From positions 1 through 64,000 of the forward strand of contig JAUSMB010000030.1 of assembly GCA_030645365.1 (NCBI GenBank): 64,000 nucleotides of DNA. Direction: 5' to 3'. Below are positions 1-8,704 of the stretch, one piece after another. A program made the position numbers and the translations under genes. This DNA is from Rugosibacter sp. (GTDB lineage Bacteria; Pseudomonadota; Gammaproteobacteria; Burkholderiales; Rhodocyclaceae). The first letter of the stretch is position 1. Each line of letters opens with the position of its first letter. The notes beneath the pieces are model-generated. The model saw only the letters and a program-made list of their open reading frames with translations, made no database searches and was not told the origin of the DNA.

Positions 1-1134
1 CTGCTCATGCAGCAAGCCAATAATTCGTTTTGAAGTAGCCGAACTATCTACGCCACCCTCACGAGTCAGTAGCTGAACAAGGTTGGTATCACCTTCTCTT
101 TTAACTTGAATACGATATTGCGCGGCCTGAACCGGCTTGTCCTTATCTGCATCATGACTCTTCCAGAACATCATTTTGGATAACAAGCCAGGCTCATCTT
201 TTTTCCTGCTATCCGCTTCTGGATCGACATAACGAACATAGTAAAGACCTTGTGAGCGATCGCGGTCCTCTACAGTAAATCCGATGCGATCCAGCGCCAA
301 CCCCACGCGCCGCCAGGCGCGATCAAACGGCTCTTCGAGCACCAGCGCCCCGCTACCATCGGCAGCACGCGACAGCTTGGCACGCTCAGGTGCCTGCTCA
401 GCAGAAATAAGTGTCTTGGCACGCGCTTCTTGCACACCCAAACGTACCATCAGTCGACGCAACATTTCTGCTTCCAGCTCAGGGTCAGCCGGACGTGGCT
501 GCCAGCGGGTTTCTGTCTTCCCCTCGGAAATATAAAGCTCAATCATCCCGCGATGACTGATATAAATCTCGGTAGTATCTGGCTCGGCACCTTTTTCCAA
601 GCGGACGCGATATTTGTCGCGTTCGGCGGTTGAATAAACATCATCAAACACTTTGCCCAGTGTGCTGCGAATAAAATCCTGCGGCAATTTGGCCCGATTC
701 TCGGCCCAATCGGTTTCCATGATGCCAGCCTCGGGCAATTCAACATTGACGAGCAGGCCTATCTCTTGCCAAAACTCTTTCACCACAGGCCAGAGTTTTT
801 CCGGACTACCGGATACAACCAACCAACGTTGCGTACCCGCCCGTTCGATCCGCATCTTGTCCACCTGCGGCAACACGTCGGTAGAAGGTTCGGCACGTGC
901 CTCACCACGTTCGTTGACATAGGCTGAATAGGTTGCAGGGCCTTTGCTGCCAGCTACATCAGGCACGATATAGCGCTCATCGCGGCTAGGTTGGGTCAAA
1001 TCGGGAGGAATCTCCAACGATGGCAATTTCGCCTTGCCAGCCGATTTGTATTCGATCTTTTTAGTTTCGATCAGCGGGCCGCTACAGCCAGCCATCACAC
1101 TAACCAGCAGCAACAAGAGTGAGAGACGTTTCAT
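1..1134 (-). CDS. bamC: BamC, outer membrane assembly lipoprotein (3' end off the window)
   Basis: BamC (NlpB) is a lipoprotein of the BAM complex, which inserts beta-barrel proteins into the outer membrane. The ATG at 1134 opens a hydrophobic signal peptide ending in a lipobox VMAGC, so the mature protein starts with a lipidated Cys at residue 16. This is followed by the LPSLEIPPDLTQPSRDERY segment typical of the BamC N-terminal unstructured region, then two helix-grip domains. The frame stays open to base 1 with 378 codons, so the stop lies just outside the window. dapA ends 18 bp upstream on the same strand; dapA-bamC is a common gene order in proteobacteria, so the two are probably co-transcribed. 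Identification rests on motif and context and is fairly firm. Confidence 0.88.
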   Translation of the reverse strand, partial: MKRLSLLLLLVSVMAGCSGPLIETKKIEYKSAGKAKLPSLEIPPDLTQPSRDERYIVPDVAGSKGPATYSAYVNERGEARAEPSTDVLPQVDKMRIERAGTQRWLVVSGSPEKLWPVVKEFWQEIGLLVNVELPEAGIMETDWAENRAKLPQDFIRSTLGKVFDDVYSTAERDKYRVRLEKGAEPDTTEIYISHRGMIELYISEGKTETRWQPRPADPELEAEMLRRLMVRLGVQEARAKTLISAEQAPERAKLSRAADGSGALVLEEPFDRAWRRVGLALDRIGFTVEDRDRSQGLYYVRYVDPEADSRKKDEPGLLSKMMFWKSHDADKDKPVQAAQYRIQVKREGDTNLVQLLTREGGVDSSATSKRIIGLLHEQ

Positions 1135-1151
1135 GAGTAGTTAAATCCAGA

Positions 1152-2060
1152 TTAAATGACGATATCCGCTGCATGCAAGGCAGCACGTACACGCTCACAA
1201 GATGCCGTCGTGAGCGGCAAAAGTGGCAAACGCAAGGCGCCATCAATTAAACCCATTTGCTGTAGCGCCCACTTGGTCGGCGCCGGGCTGGGTTCAATAA
1301 ACAGATCACGATGCAAATCCAGCAACTGAAAATTCAACGCACGCGCTGTAGGCAAATCACCTGCCTGCGCTGCTTGACACATGGCGTGCATTAACCGTGG
1401 GGCCACGTTGGCGGTAACTGAAATGGTACCCACCGCTCCCAACAGCATCAATGCCAGGGCAGTTGCATCATCTCCGCTATAAACAACAAAACCTTCAGGA
1501 ACACGACGCAACAAATCTGACCCGCGCTCGATGTCTCCTGTCGCATCCTTGATACCGATAATTCCTGGCACCTCTGCTAAGCGCAGCGCTGTTTCGTTCG
1601 ACAAATCGGCCACGGTGCGGCCAGGCACGTTATACACAATCATGGGTAGCGCCACGGCCTCGGCAATCGCCTTGAAATGCTGAAACAGCCCTTCTTGCGT
1701 TGGCTTGTTGTAATAGGGCACCACAGAAAGATGCGCATCCACACCTGCTTGCTGCGCAAACTGCGCCAATTCAATTGCTTCGCGGGTAGCGTTCGCGCCG
1801 GTTCCTGCAATGACCGGAACCCGCCCGGCCACGTGCTGCACCGTGGTTTCAATCAACAGGCAATGTTCGGCAAAATCAACCGTCGGCGATTCGCCCGTCG
1901 TACCCACCACCACAATGCCGTCAGAACCCGCAGCGATATGCCAGTCGAGTAACCGCCGCAAGGCAGGTATATCAAGGGATCCGTCCGCCTGCATGGGGGT
2001 AATGATGGCGGGGATTGAACCCTTGATCGAGCCGTGAATAGCCGCTTGTGTTGTCTTCAT
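1152..2060 (-). CDS. dapA: 4-hydroxy-tetrahydrodipicolinate synthase DapA
   Basis: Condenses pyruvate with aspartate semialdehyde, the first committed step to lysine and diaminopimelate, in the cytoplasm. The TIM-barrel landmarks are present: GTTGES (pyruvate binding), YYNKP, YNVPGRT with the catalytic Tyr near residue 143, and GIKDATGD with the Schiff-base Lys at about 171. I chose the ATG at 2060 (302 aa, near the usual 290-300). A TTG at 2081 in the same frame would add seven residues, MLTFLIF, that do not look like family sequence. Gene order dapA-bamC suggests one operon. In the C-terminal part the usual NPIPVK is replaced by SPAPTK. Confidence 0.95.
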   Translation of the reverse strand: MKTTQAAIHGSIKGSIPAIITPMQADGSLDIPALRRLLDWHIAAGSDGIVVVGTTGESPTVDFAEHCLLIETTVQHVAGRVPVIAGTGANATREAIELAQFAQQAGVDAHLSVVPYYNKPTQEGLFQHFKAIAEAVALPMIVYNVPGRTVADLSNETALRLAEVPGIIGIKDATGDIERGSDLLRRVPEGFVVYSGDDATALALMLLGAVGTISVTANVAPRLMHAMCQAAQAGDLPTARALNFQLLDLHRDLFIEPSPAPTKWALQQMGLIDGALRLPLLPLTTASCERVRAALHAADIVI

Positions 2061-2152
2061 GAAAATAAGAAATGTAAGCAATACACCAAAAAACCAATTC
2101 TAACCGATGGCCATAGCCAAACGCGGCCATTCATATTCATTGAAACATCCAT

Positions 2153-3076
2153 TTACACATCTGCCAGCACACGCAAATGGGCTGCCACGCTGCGCCCCAA
2201 AGCCGAAAGCGCATAGCCACCCTCGAGCATCGACACGATCCGCCCGTGGGCTGTTGCCGCAGCCACGTGCTTGATCTGCGTTGTCACCCACGCGTAGTCA
2301 TCCTCAACCAAACCTAGCGAAGCCATGTCATCTTCGCGATGCGCATCGAAGCCGGCCGATATAAAAATCATTTCCGGTTGAAAATCATGCAGCCGGGGTA
2401 ACCAGATATCGCTAACAGCCTGACGAAAGCCCTCACCCCGCGTACCTGCGGCCAAGGGCACATTACACATATTGGCGGCGTGATGCGCCGTGCCGCTGTA
2501 GGGATAAAACGGATGCTGAAACGTGCCCACCATCAACACGTTTTCATCATTCGAGAAAACCGCTTCGGTGCCATTGCCATGATGCACATCAAAATCAACA
2601 ATCGCCACCCGCGACAATGGCCAAGCAGCCAGCGCATGACGCGCGGCGACAGCAATGTTGTTAAAAAAACAAAATCCCATCGCCTGACTCGGGCCGGCAT
2701 GATGCCCGGGCGGGCGCACGGCACAAAATGCATTATCTACTTCTCCGCGCATGATGCGATCAACGGCATCACACCCCGCGCCCGCAGCACGCAGCGCAGC
2801 ATGCCACGTACCAGGCGACATCGCCGTATCCGGGTCGAGATGCACAAACCCCTGCACGGGACTGCTTGCCTGCACGTACTCAATGTAATCCGCCGGATGC
2901 ACGCGTTGCAATTGAGTCATGCTGGCTAATGGTGCATCAAAAAACTCAAGACTCACATCCAGCCTTGATGCAATCAGCTGGTCATGAATGGCATCCAGCC
3001 GCGCCGGACATTCGGGGTGCCGAGCACCCATGTCATGCAGCTTGCAATCGCGGTGGGAAATGAAAGCGGTTGTCAT
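2153..3076 (-). CDS. histone-deacetylase-family zinc amidohydrolase
   Basis: Belongs to the arginase/deacetylase fold. Bacterial members remove acetyl groups from polyamines, acetoin-related compounds or protein lysines; the substrate here cannot be told from sequence. Visible active-site motifs are RPPGHHAG (tandem His 125-126), DFDVHHGNGT (zinc ligands D163 and H165), ISAGFDAH (third zinc ligand D244) and LEGGY carrying the transition-state Tyr. I chose the ATG at 3076 because the protein then begins MTTAFISHRDC, as relatives do. A TTG at 3109 would add 11 residues. It is divergent from the MoxR operon, with 86 bp between. Confidence 0.9.
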   Translation of the reverse strand: MTTAFISHRDCKLHDMGARHPECPARLDAIHDQLIASRLDVSLEFFDAPLASMTQLQRVHPADYIEYVQASSPVQGFVHLDPDTAMSPGTWHAALRAAGAGCDAVDRIMRGEVDNAFCAVRPPGHHAGPSQAMGFCFFNNIAVAARHALAAWPLSRVAIVDFDVHHGNGTEAVFSNDENVLMVGTFQHPFYPYSGTAHHAANMCNVPLAAGTRGEGFRQAVSDIWLPRLHDFQPEMIFISAGFDAHREDDMASLGLVEDDYAWVTTQIKHVAAATAHGRIVSMLEGGYALSALGRSVAAHLRVLADV

Positions 3077-3162
3077 AAAAAGATAGGTAGCCTGATGACT
3101 TACAATCAAAACGATAAGTTCCCGTTATTATTGCTCATCCCATTCATTCTCTCGCTCACCTC

Positions 3163-4095
3163 ATGCAACCTAGCGAACATCATTTGCTTTTAACCCAGCT
3201 ACTGGCTGACATTAACCGCATTATTCTTGGTAAAAAAGAACCCGTCCGCATGGCGTTGGCCTGTTTGCTCGCTGGTGGTCACTTGCTGGTCGAAGACTTG
3301 CCCGGTGTCGGTAAAACAACGCTGGCGCATGTGCTGGCGCGTGTACTGGGGCTCGACTTGCAGAGGATCCAGTTCACCAGTGACATGCTGCCCGCCGATA
3401 TTATCGGCGTCTCGGTGTTTGATCGGGCCAGTGGGGCATTTCATTTTCACCCCGGCCCGATTTTCACGCAGATGGTGCTGGCCGACGAACTCAACCGCGC
3501 CACGCCCAAAGCACAAAGCGCGCTGCTCGAAGCCATGGAAGAACGGCAAGTCACCATCGAAGGGGCAACGCGCGCGTTGCCCGCGCCTTTTTTTGTCATC
3601 GCCACGCAAAACCCAACGTTTCAAATCGGCACCTTTCCCCTGCCTGAGTCACAACTCGATCGTTTCCTGCTCAAGATTGAACTGGGTTATCCCGATGCCG
3701 CCGCCGAGCGTGAACTCCTCGCAGGAGCGGACCGTCGCCAGATGGTGGCCGAACTCACCCCGCGCCTTTTGCCGCCCCAATTGCTCGAATTACAGCAAAA
3801 AACGCGCAGCGTACACGCCTCGCCCGCGCTGATAGCCTACATTCAGGCGCTGGCCGCCTTCACGCGCAGCTCGCCGTTATGGGTAGCCGGTTTATCCCCG
3901 CGAGCAGGCCTCGCCCTGCTCGCCGTTGCCCGTGCCTGGGCGCTGCTTGATGGCCGCGATCACGTGCTGCCGGAAGACGTTCAAGCAGTGCTCCCTGGCG
4001 TTATCGCGCATCGACTGCGCTTTCACGATGACACCAGAAAAGTCGGCGCTGGTGAGACGGCGAACCGGCTTATCGAGGCCGTGCCACTGCCCTGA
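3163..4095 (+). CDS. MoxR-family AAA+ ATPase
   Basis: MoxR ATPases act as chaperones that assemble or activate protein complexes, usually with a DUF58 partner encoded next door, as here. Walker A is LPGVGKTT (residues 46-53), Walker B is VLADELNRA (D108, E109), and a sensor/arginine-finger region follows (ESQLDRFLLK). Length 310 aa is normal. Near the C-terminus residues 293-300 read KVGAGETA, encoded by a copy of the dispersed 25-bp repeat, so the tail may have been altered by repeat insertion. The stop is 2 bp before the DUF58 start, indicating an operon. Confidence 0.93.
   Translation: MQPSEHHLLLTQLLADINRIILGKKEPVRMALACLLAGGHLLVEDLPGVGKTTLAHVLARVLGLDLQRIQFTSDMLPADIIGVSVFDRASGAFHFHPGPIFTQMVLADELNRATPKAQSALLEAMEERQVTIEGATRALPAPFFVIATQNPTFQIGTFPLPESQLDRFLLKIELGYPDAAAERELLAGADRRQMVAELTPRLLPPQLLELQQKTRSVHASPALIAYIQALAAFTRSSPLWVAGLSPRAGLALLAVARAWALLDGRDHVLPEDVQAVLPGVIAHRLRFHDDTRKVGAGETANRLIEAVPLP
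4038..4062 (+). repeat. dispersed 25-bp repeat, in the MoxR gene
   Basis: AAAAGTCGGCGCTGGTGAGA plus CGGCG; one mismatch to the consensus. Translated as KVGAGETA. Confidence 0.85.
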
Positions 4096-4097
4096 CG

Positions 4098-5108
4098 ATG
4101 TGGCACTGGCTGCATCGGCTGCAACGCTTGCTACACGAGCGCTTTGTGCGCTGGGCACTGCGCGTGCCAACGCCCGAGCCCACACCCATCACGCTGGTTC
4201 AGCGGCGGGTGTATGTGCTGCCCACACGCGTTGGTCTGGCTTTTGCCGTTGCCCTCATCACCATTTTTCTGGGTGCCGTGAATTACAACCTGAGCCTGGG
4301 CCATGCGCTGGTTTTCTGGCTGGCCGGGCTGGGTATTGTGACGATCTTGCATACCTTTCGTAATCTCGTGCAGCTCACCCTGCGGCCAGGGCGCTGCCCG
4401 CCGGTCTTTGCGGGCGATCTGGCCAGCTTTGATCTTCTGCTGGAAAACACCCGGCGCGATGCGCGCATCAACTTGCAGTTGTCATTCTCGGGTGAAGCAC
4501 CTGTCGAGATTGACCTTCCCGCACACACCACCAACACCGCCACGCTCACCCAGCCAACCACCCAGCGTGGCTGGCAGGCCCTGCCCCGAGTAACCGTCGA
4601 AACCACCTGGCCGCTGGGTCTGGTGCGTGCGTGGAGCTATATCGCGCCGGATATGCGCTGCCTGGTTTACCCCGCGCCCGCACGCAACGCACCACCGCTG
4701 CCCTGGAGCGGCGAAGCATTCCAGGGCGCAAGCAATGTCGGTCAGGGTGCGGATGATTTTGCCGGCCTGCGCCATCACCAGTTGGCCGACCCGCCGCGTC
4801 ACGTCGCGTGGAAAGCCGCTGCACGGCAAGACGACGGAAAACTACAAACCAAACTCTTTAGCGGCCAGTCGGCGCAAGAACTCTGGCTAGATTGGGATGC
4901 CGCACCCAGCGCACTCACCACCGAGCAGCGCATCGCGTGCCTTACCCGCTGGTTGCTGGATGCCGATACCGCTGGCCTGCACTGGGGCTTACGCCTGCCC
5001 ACGCTGCGCCTCGCCCCCGCGCAAGGTGCCGCACATCGTGCCGCCGGATTACAAGCCCTGGCTTTATACGCATTGCCTCCAGTGACAACAAACCATGGCA
5101 CGTCTTGA
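4098..5108 (+). CDS. DUF58 domain membrane protein
   Basis: Partner of MoxR-type ATPases. Two hydrophobic segments lie near residues 35-80, followed by a cytoplasmic region with the DUF58 signature: GADDFAGLR, then a short gap and VAWKAAARQD (the family pattern is D-F-x-G-L-R ... W-K-x-x-A-R). Family members are related to von Willebrand A-type folds, and the biochemical role is not settled. The 336-aa product overlaps the start of the next gene by 14 bp, so translation is probably coupled. The usual Y-x-x-G-D part of the motif is changed to H-H-Q-L-A-D here. Confidence 0.88.
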   Translation: MWHWLHRLQRLLHERFVRWALRVPTPEPTPITLVQRRVYVLPTRVGLAFAVALITIFLGAVNYNLSLGHALVFWLAGLGIVTILHTFRNLVQLTLRPGRCPPVFAGDLASFDLLLENTRRDARINLQLSFSGEAPVEIDLPAHTTNTATLTQPTTQRGWQALPRVTVETTWPLGLVRAWSYIAPDMRCLVYPAPARNAPPLPWSGEAFQGASNVGQGADDFAGLRHHQLADPPRHVAWKAAARQDDGKLQTKLFSGQSAQELWLDWDAAPSALTTEQRIACLTRWLLDADTAGLHWGLRLPTLRLAPAQGAAHRAAGLQALALYALPPVTTNHGTS

Positions 5109-7065
5109 CCGCCCGGTAAGCCGCCGCCAAAGCCAATGGCTTCTGCTGGCTGCTGTTACCGCGTTTGCCCCCTTGGCCGCGCATATGCCAGTGTGGCTGG
5201 CGCTATTCGCTGGCGCGGCTTTTGTCTGGCGTGGCTGGCTCATTCAGCGCGGTGGACGACTGCCGCCGCGCTGGCTGCTCGTGCTATTGGTCGTCGCCGG
5301 TTCGCTCGGTGTCTTTTTTGAATACCGCAGCTTGTTTGGCCGCACACCGGGCATTGCGCTGCTGCTGATTTTTCTCTCGCTCAAACTCATGGAACTGCGC
5401 GCGCCACGCGATGCGGTGGTGACCGTGTTGCTGTGTTACTTTTTAATCCTCGGGCAGTTTTTATTTACCCAAACGCTGCTCACCGCCTTCGTCACCTGCC
5501 TTGCCGTTGCCATTACCACCGCCGCCTTGCTCGCGGCCAATAATGATCGGCCAACCATCAAGCAACAATTTGAGCACGCAGGTCGCCTGCTGCTGCAAGC
5601 GCTGCCCTTCATGCTGTTGCTGTTTGTTCTTTTCCCTCGCGTGAACGGCCCGTTGTGGGGCCTGCCCGAAGACCGCCGCACAGCGCTTTCCGGGATCACC
5701 GATGCCATGGCGCCGGGCACCATTGCACAGCTTTCACAGTCAGACGCCATTGCCTTTCGCGTCGCGTTTACCGGCGCATTTAAAGGTATAGCCCCCGAGC
5801 AATCCAGCCTGTATTGGCGCGGCCTGGTGATGCCTGATTTTGATGGACGCACCTGGCGCATCTCACAAACCCGCGAGGCCTACACCACCCCGCCGTATGC
5901 TGAAGAAAGTAAGCGTAGCAAGCCGATCGACTATGAGCTCACCCTCGAGCCGCACGGCAAACGCTGGCTCTTCGCACTGGAATCCCCCACCACGCTGCCC
6001 ACGGAAAGCGGCCTTACCCGCGACTATCAATTGTTATCCCGGCAACCTGTGCGCAGCCGCATGCGCTACACGCAGCGCGCCGTGCCGGATATCCAAAAAG
6101 GCCTGACCGACCCGCCAGAGGTTTTGCAAGAGTCTCTAGCCTTGCCCAAAAACAGCAACCCGCGCACCCGAGCCATAGCGATCAGCTGGAGGCAACGTCA
6201 TGGCGACAATGACGTTGCCATTTTGCAAGCAGCCGAAGATTTTTTTAGTCGCCAGCTGTTGCGCTACACCCTCAACCCGCCCCTTGCCGGCAGCGATAGT
6301 GTTGATGAATTCCTGTTTGACAACAAACGGGGCTTTTGCGAACATTTTGCCTCTGCCTTTGCCTTTGCCCTGCGTGCCGCCGGTGTCCCCGCGCGCGTCG
6401 TGGCCGGGTATCAAGGCGGTGAGATCAACCCCGTCGACGGGTTTCTGGTCGTGCGCCAATATGACGCCCACGCCTGGACGGAAGTATGGCTGGCCAAACA
6501 GGGCTGGGTGCGCGTAGACCCGACCGCCATTGCCGCACCACGGCGCATTGACAGCAGCCTGGCCACCGCCATCCCGACAAATGAAACCCTGCCTTTTTTA
6601 GCGCGCAATGACATGGCCTGGCTCAAGGCTATTCGTTACCAGATCGACGCTGTCACCAACGGCTGGAACCAATGGGTGCTCGGGTATGACCCGCAACGTC
6701 AGCGCGATTTATTAACGCGTCTCGGGCTGGATACCGATTGGCGCAACATGACAGCCCTCTTGGCTGTGCTCTGCGGCGCGGCCTTGCTGCTGCTCACCGG
6801 CTGGGTGCTGCGCCAGCGCGAGCGTATTGATCCCGTCCGCCGTGCCTGGCGGCGCTTTACCGCCAAACTCACCAAGCGCGGCATTGTTTGGCAGCCATGG
6901 GAAGGGCCAGACACCCTGGCTGCACGCGCGGCTAGCCAACTCCCCGCGCACGCGACAAAAATTCACGCCATCGCCCGCAGTTACGCCCGCCTGCGCTATG
7001 CTGCCCAACCGTCCAGCACGGGCTTGGTCGAACTCAATCAATCCATCCGCGACTTGTCACTATGA
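5095..7065 (+). CDS. DUF3488/transglutaminase-like membrane protein
   Basis: Third member of the MoxR-DUF58-transglutaminase cassette. About six N-terminal membrane helices (DUF3488, residues 15-190) precede a periplasm-facing transglutaminase-like domain. The Cys-His-Asp triad is visible as GFCEHFA (C415), DAHAWTEV (H459) and VDPT (D475). A last membrane helix (about 555-575, ALLAVLCGAALLLLTGWVL) leads to a C-terminal DUF4129-like tail. Length 656 aa is normal for the family. Cross-linking or peptidase activity at the envelope is inferred from the triad only. It overlaps mltB by 4 bp (ATGA). Confidence 0.92.
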   Translation: MARLDRPVSRRQSQWLLLAAVTAFAPLAAHMPVWLALFAGAAFVWRGWLIQRGGRLPPRWLLVLLVVAGSLGVFFEYRSLFGRTPGIALLLIFLSLKLMELRAPRDAVVTVLLCYFLILGQFLFTQTLLTAFVTCLAVAITTAALLAANNDRPTIKQQFEHAGRLLLQALPFMLLLFVLFPRVNGPLWGLPEDRRTALSGITDAMAPGTIAQLSQSDAIAFRVAFTGAFKGIAPEQSSLYWRGLVMPDFDGRTWRISQTREAYTTPPYAEESKRSKPIDYELTLEPHGKRWLFALESPTTLPTESGLTRDYQLLSRQPVRSRMRYTQRAVPDIQKGLTDPPEVLQESLALPKNSNPRTRAIAISWRQRHGDNDVAILQAAEDFFSRQLLRYTLNPPLAGSDSVDEFLFDNKRGFCEHFASAFAFALRAAGVPARVVAGYQGGEINPVDGFLVVRQYDAHAWTEVWLAKQGWVRVDPTAIAAPRRIDSSLATAIPTNETLPFLARNDMAWLKAIRYQIDAVTNGWNQWVLGYDPQRQRDLLTRLGLDTDWRNMTALLAVLCGAALLLLTGWVLRQRERIDPVRRAWRRFTAKLTKRGIVWQPWEGPDTLAARAASQLPAHATKIHAIARSYARLRYAAQPSSTGLVELNQSIRDLSL

Positions 7066-8114
7066 AATCGAACTACGTGAAATACCTTTTCCTGCTCTGC
7101 CTGTTCTTGACCTTACCTGCGCAGAGTCAAACCAGCTACCAAGCCCACAGCTATGCCGAGCGTGAGGATGTCAAAGCATTCATCGACGAGATGGCCACCG
7201 AATACAGTTATGACCGCATGACACTCGATGCACTGTTTCGCGTCACCCAACCCATTCCTTCAGTGTTAAAAGCCATCCGCCCACCCGCCGATCCAGGCAT
7301 CCGTTCATGGCGCGCCTACCGCAGCCGCTTTGTTGAGCCAGTACGCATTGCAGCGGGTAAAGCCTTCATGCAGCGTTATGCCCCCGAACTCGCCGCAGCA
7401 GAGGCGCGCTTTGGCGTGCCCGCTGAAATCATCGCGGCGATCATCGGCATCGAGACGATTTACGGCAAGCACACGGGCAACTACACCACGTTTGCCGCAC
7501 TCACCACGCTGGCTTTTGACTACCCGCCGCGTGCCAAGCTATTCCGCCAGGAACTAATTGAACTACTCCTGCTGGCCAGGGAAGAAAACCGCCCGATATT
7601 GAGTTATACCGGTTCCTATGCAGGCGCCATGGGTTGGCCGCAGTTCATGCCCTCTTCACGACGAAAATACGCGCTGGATTTCGACAACGATGGCAAGGTG
7701 GATCTCGCCGCCAGCCCCGTGGATGCGATTGGCAGCGCGGCAAATTTTCTGGCCAAACATGGCTGGCAAACAGGCGGCCCGATTGCTGAAACAATCACCA
7801 TCAGCGGCGACGGTATTCAAGCCTTGATTGATGAAGGCATCAAGCCGCAACGCCTGCCCAGCGAATTCTCTGCACAGCAGGTAGAGATACAAAAAGTCGG
7901 CCAAAAAGTCGGCGATGGTGACACGGCGGCAAATCGTCAATTCAGCGACCAACCCGCCGCCTTGATCGACCTCATCACCCCCGACGCGCCCACCGAATAC
8001 CGCCTGGGCTACCAAAACTTCTATGTCATCACCCGCTACAACCGCAGCAGCTTCTACGCCGCTGCGGTGATGGATCTGGCTCAAGCGCTGAAAGACTCAC
8101 TCAGTGTCCAATAA
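7062..8114 (+). CDS. mltB: lytic murein transglycosylase B
   Basis: Cleaves the peptidoglycan MurNAc-GlcNAc bond to give anhydromuropeptides. A signal peptide ending near TLPAQSQ has no lipobox Cys, so the protein is likely soluble in the periplasm, unlike E. coli MltB. The catalytic Glu lies in IGIETIYGKHTG (E131), followed by GSYAGAMGWPQFMPSS and the DFDNDGKVDL segment of family GH103. Residues 282-289 read KVGDGDTA, a copy of the dispersed repeat placed in a region between conserved blocks; just before it the coding sequence shows a short tandem VGQK/VGDG. Start overlaps the previous stop by 4 bp. Confidence 0.93.
   Translation: MKSNYVKYLFLLCLFLTLPAQSQTSYQAHSYAEREDVKAFIDEMATEYSYDRMTLDALFRVTQPIPSVLKAIRPPADPGIRSWRAYRSRFVEPVRIAAGKAFMQRYAPELAAAEARFGVPAEIIAAIIGIETIYGKHTGNYTTFAALTTLAFDYPPRAKLFRQELIELLLLAREENRPILSYTGSYAGAMGWPQFMPSSRRKYALDFDNDGKVDLAASPVDAIGSAANFLAKHGWQTGGPIAETITISGDGIQALIDEGIKPQRLPSEFSAQQVEIQKVGQKVGDGDTAANRQFSDQPAALIDLITPDAPTEYRLGYQNFYVITRYNRSSFYAAAVMDLAQALKDSLSVQ
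7904..7928 (+). repeat. dispersed 25-bp repeat, in mltB
   Basis: AAAAGTCGGCGATGGTGACA plus CGGCG; two mismatches. Translated as KVGDGDTA. An extra AAAAAGTCGG directly precedes it (7891-7900). Confidence 0.8.
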
Positions 8115-8214
8115 AGAAGCCACCGCCCGCATCAAGATCAACAAACTGCTCGAAGCGGCTGGCTACTTCTCGCAGAAGGACATCGAAGTATGCCTCGGCT
8201 TTTTGAGTATGTGA
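8104..8214 (+). pseudogene. short remnant resembling the N-terminus of a type I restriction HsdR
   Basis: A 36-codon frame starting GTG at 8104, overlapping the mltB stop, reads SNKEATARIKINKLLEAAGY and then stops at 8212-8214. The run of charged residues followed by INKLLEAAG resembles how many type I restriction R subunits begin, where the next residues are usually W-x-F-F. Here similarity fades after AGY. No helicase or nuclease sequence follows; the next gene is a small membrane protein. I read it as a truncated leftover, but the similarity is recalled, not computed, and chance is possible. Confidence 0.3.
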
Positions 8215-8255
8215 CATCAATGAACTGCAAACATTTCAAACGCTGACCAGCCCCC

Positions 8256-8600
8256 ATGTACGAACCCAAAACCCAGCCGTTGTTACCTCGCAAACAATTT
8301 CTGCAACGCATATTGCGCCACGCGGCGGTTGCGTTTGTCCTGTTGTTGTTCTCGCTCTTGCTTGGCATGGCGGGCTATGCGTATTTCGAGAGTCTTCCCT
8401 GGCGGGATGCTTTCTTGAATGCTGCCATGCTCATGGGCGGCATGGGGCCTGTCAACGCGCCCCAAACGGATGGCGGCAAACTGTTTGCCGGCCTGTATGC
8501 GCTCTATGCGGGGCTGTTTCTTTTGATCATTGCAGGCATTGTGCTCACGCCGATTGTGCATCGGGTGATGCATCGGTTTCACTGGGAAGAGGATCAGTAG
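8256..8600 (+). CDS. small two-helix membrane protein with a pore-loop-like segment
   Basis: 114 aa. One hydrophobic helix at about residues 24-45, a short amphipathic re-entrant-like stretch (DAFLNAAMLMGGMGPV, about 50-65), then a second helix at about 76-98 and a basic His-rich tail. This helix-loop-helix layout recalls the pore unit of two-TM potassium channels, but the selectivity sequence T-x-G-Y-G is replaced by GGMGPV, so channel function is only a suggestion. I recognise it as a conserved hypothetical of proteobacteria. It stands alone between the hsdR-like remnant and an MFS gene. Confidence 0.75.
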   Translation: MYEPKTQPLLPRKQFLQRILRHAAVAFVLLLFSLLLGMAGYAYFESLPWRDAFLNAAMLMGGMGPVNAPQTDGGKLFAGLYALYAGLFLLIIAGIVLTPIVHRVMHRFHWEEDQ

Positions 8601-8606
8601 GCGCCT

Positions 8607-8631
8607 CGTCGTGTCATCAGCGCCGACTTTT
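8607..8631 (-). repeat. dispersed 25-bp repeat, intergenic
   Basis: Complement orientation, CGTCGTGTCATCAGCGCCGA plus CTTTT. The flank adds a hairpin: ATCAGCG (8616-8622) and CGCTGAT (8632-8638). Confidence 0.8.
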
Positions 8632-8704
8632 CGCTGATTCAGGTCAACGCGACTCTCTACCGCACAGACTATAGTTCCACATCAGGTTTTTCTGTTAGCC
8701 ACCC

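Noticed and set aside
1260-1300. SPAPT in DapA, resembling the repeat-encoded AVSPAPTF
   Set aside because: The surrounding bases do not match the 25-bp consensus, and this is the position of the family's own NPIPVK motif, so it is likely ordinary variation.
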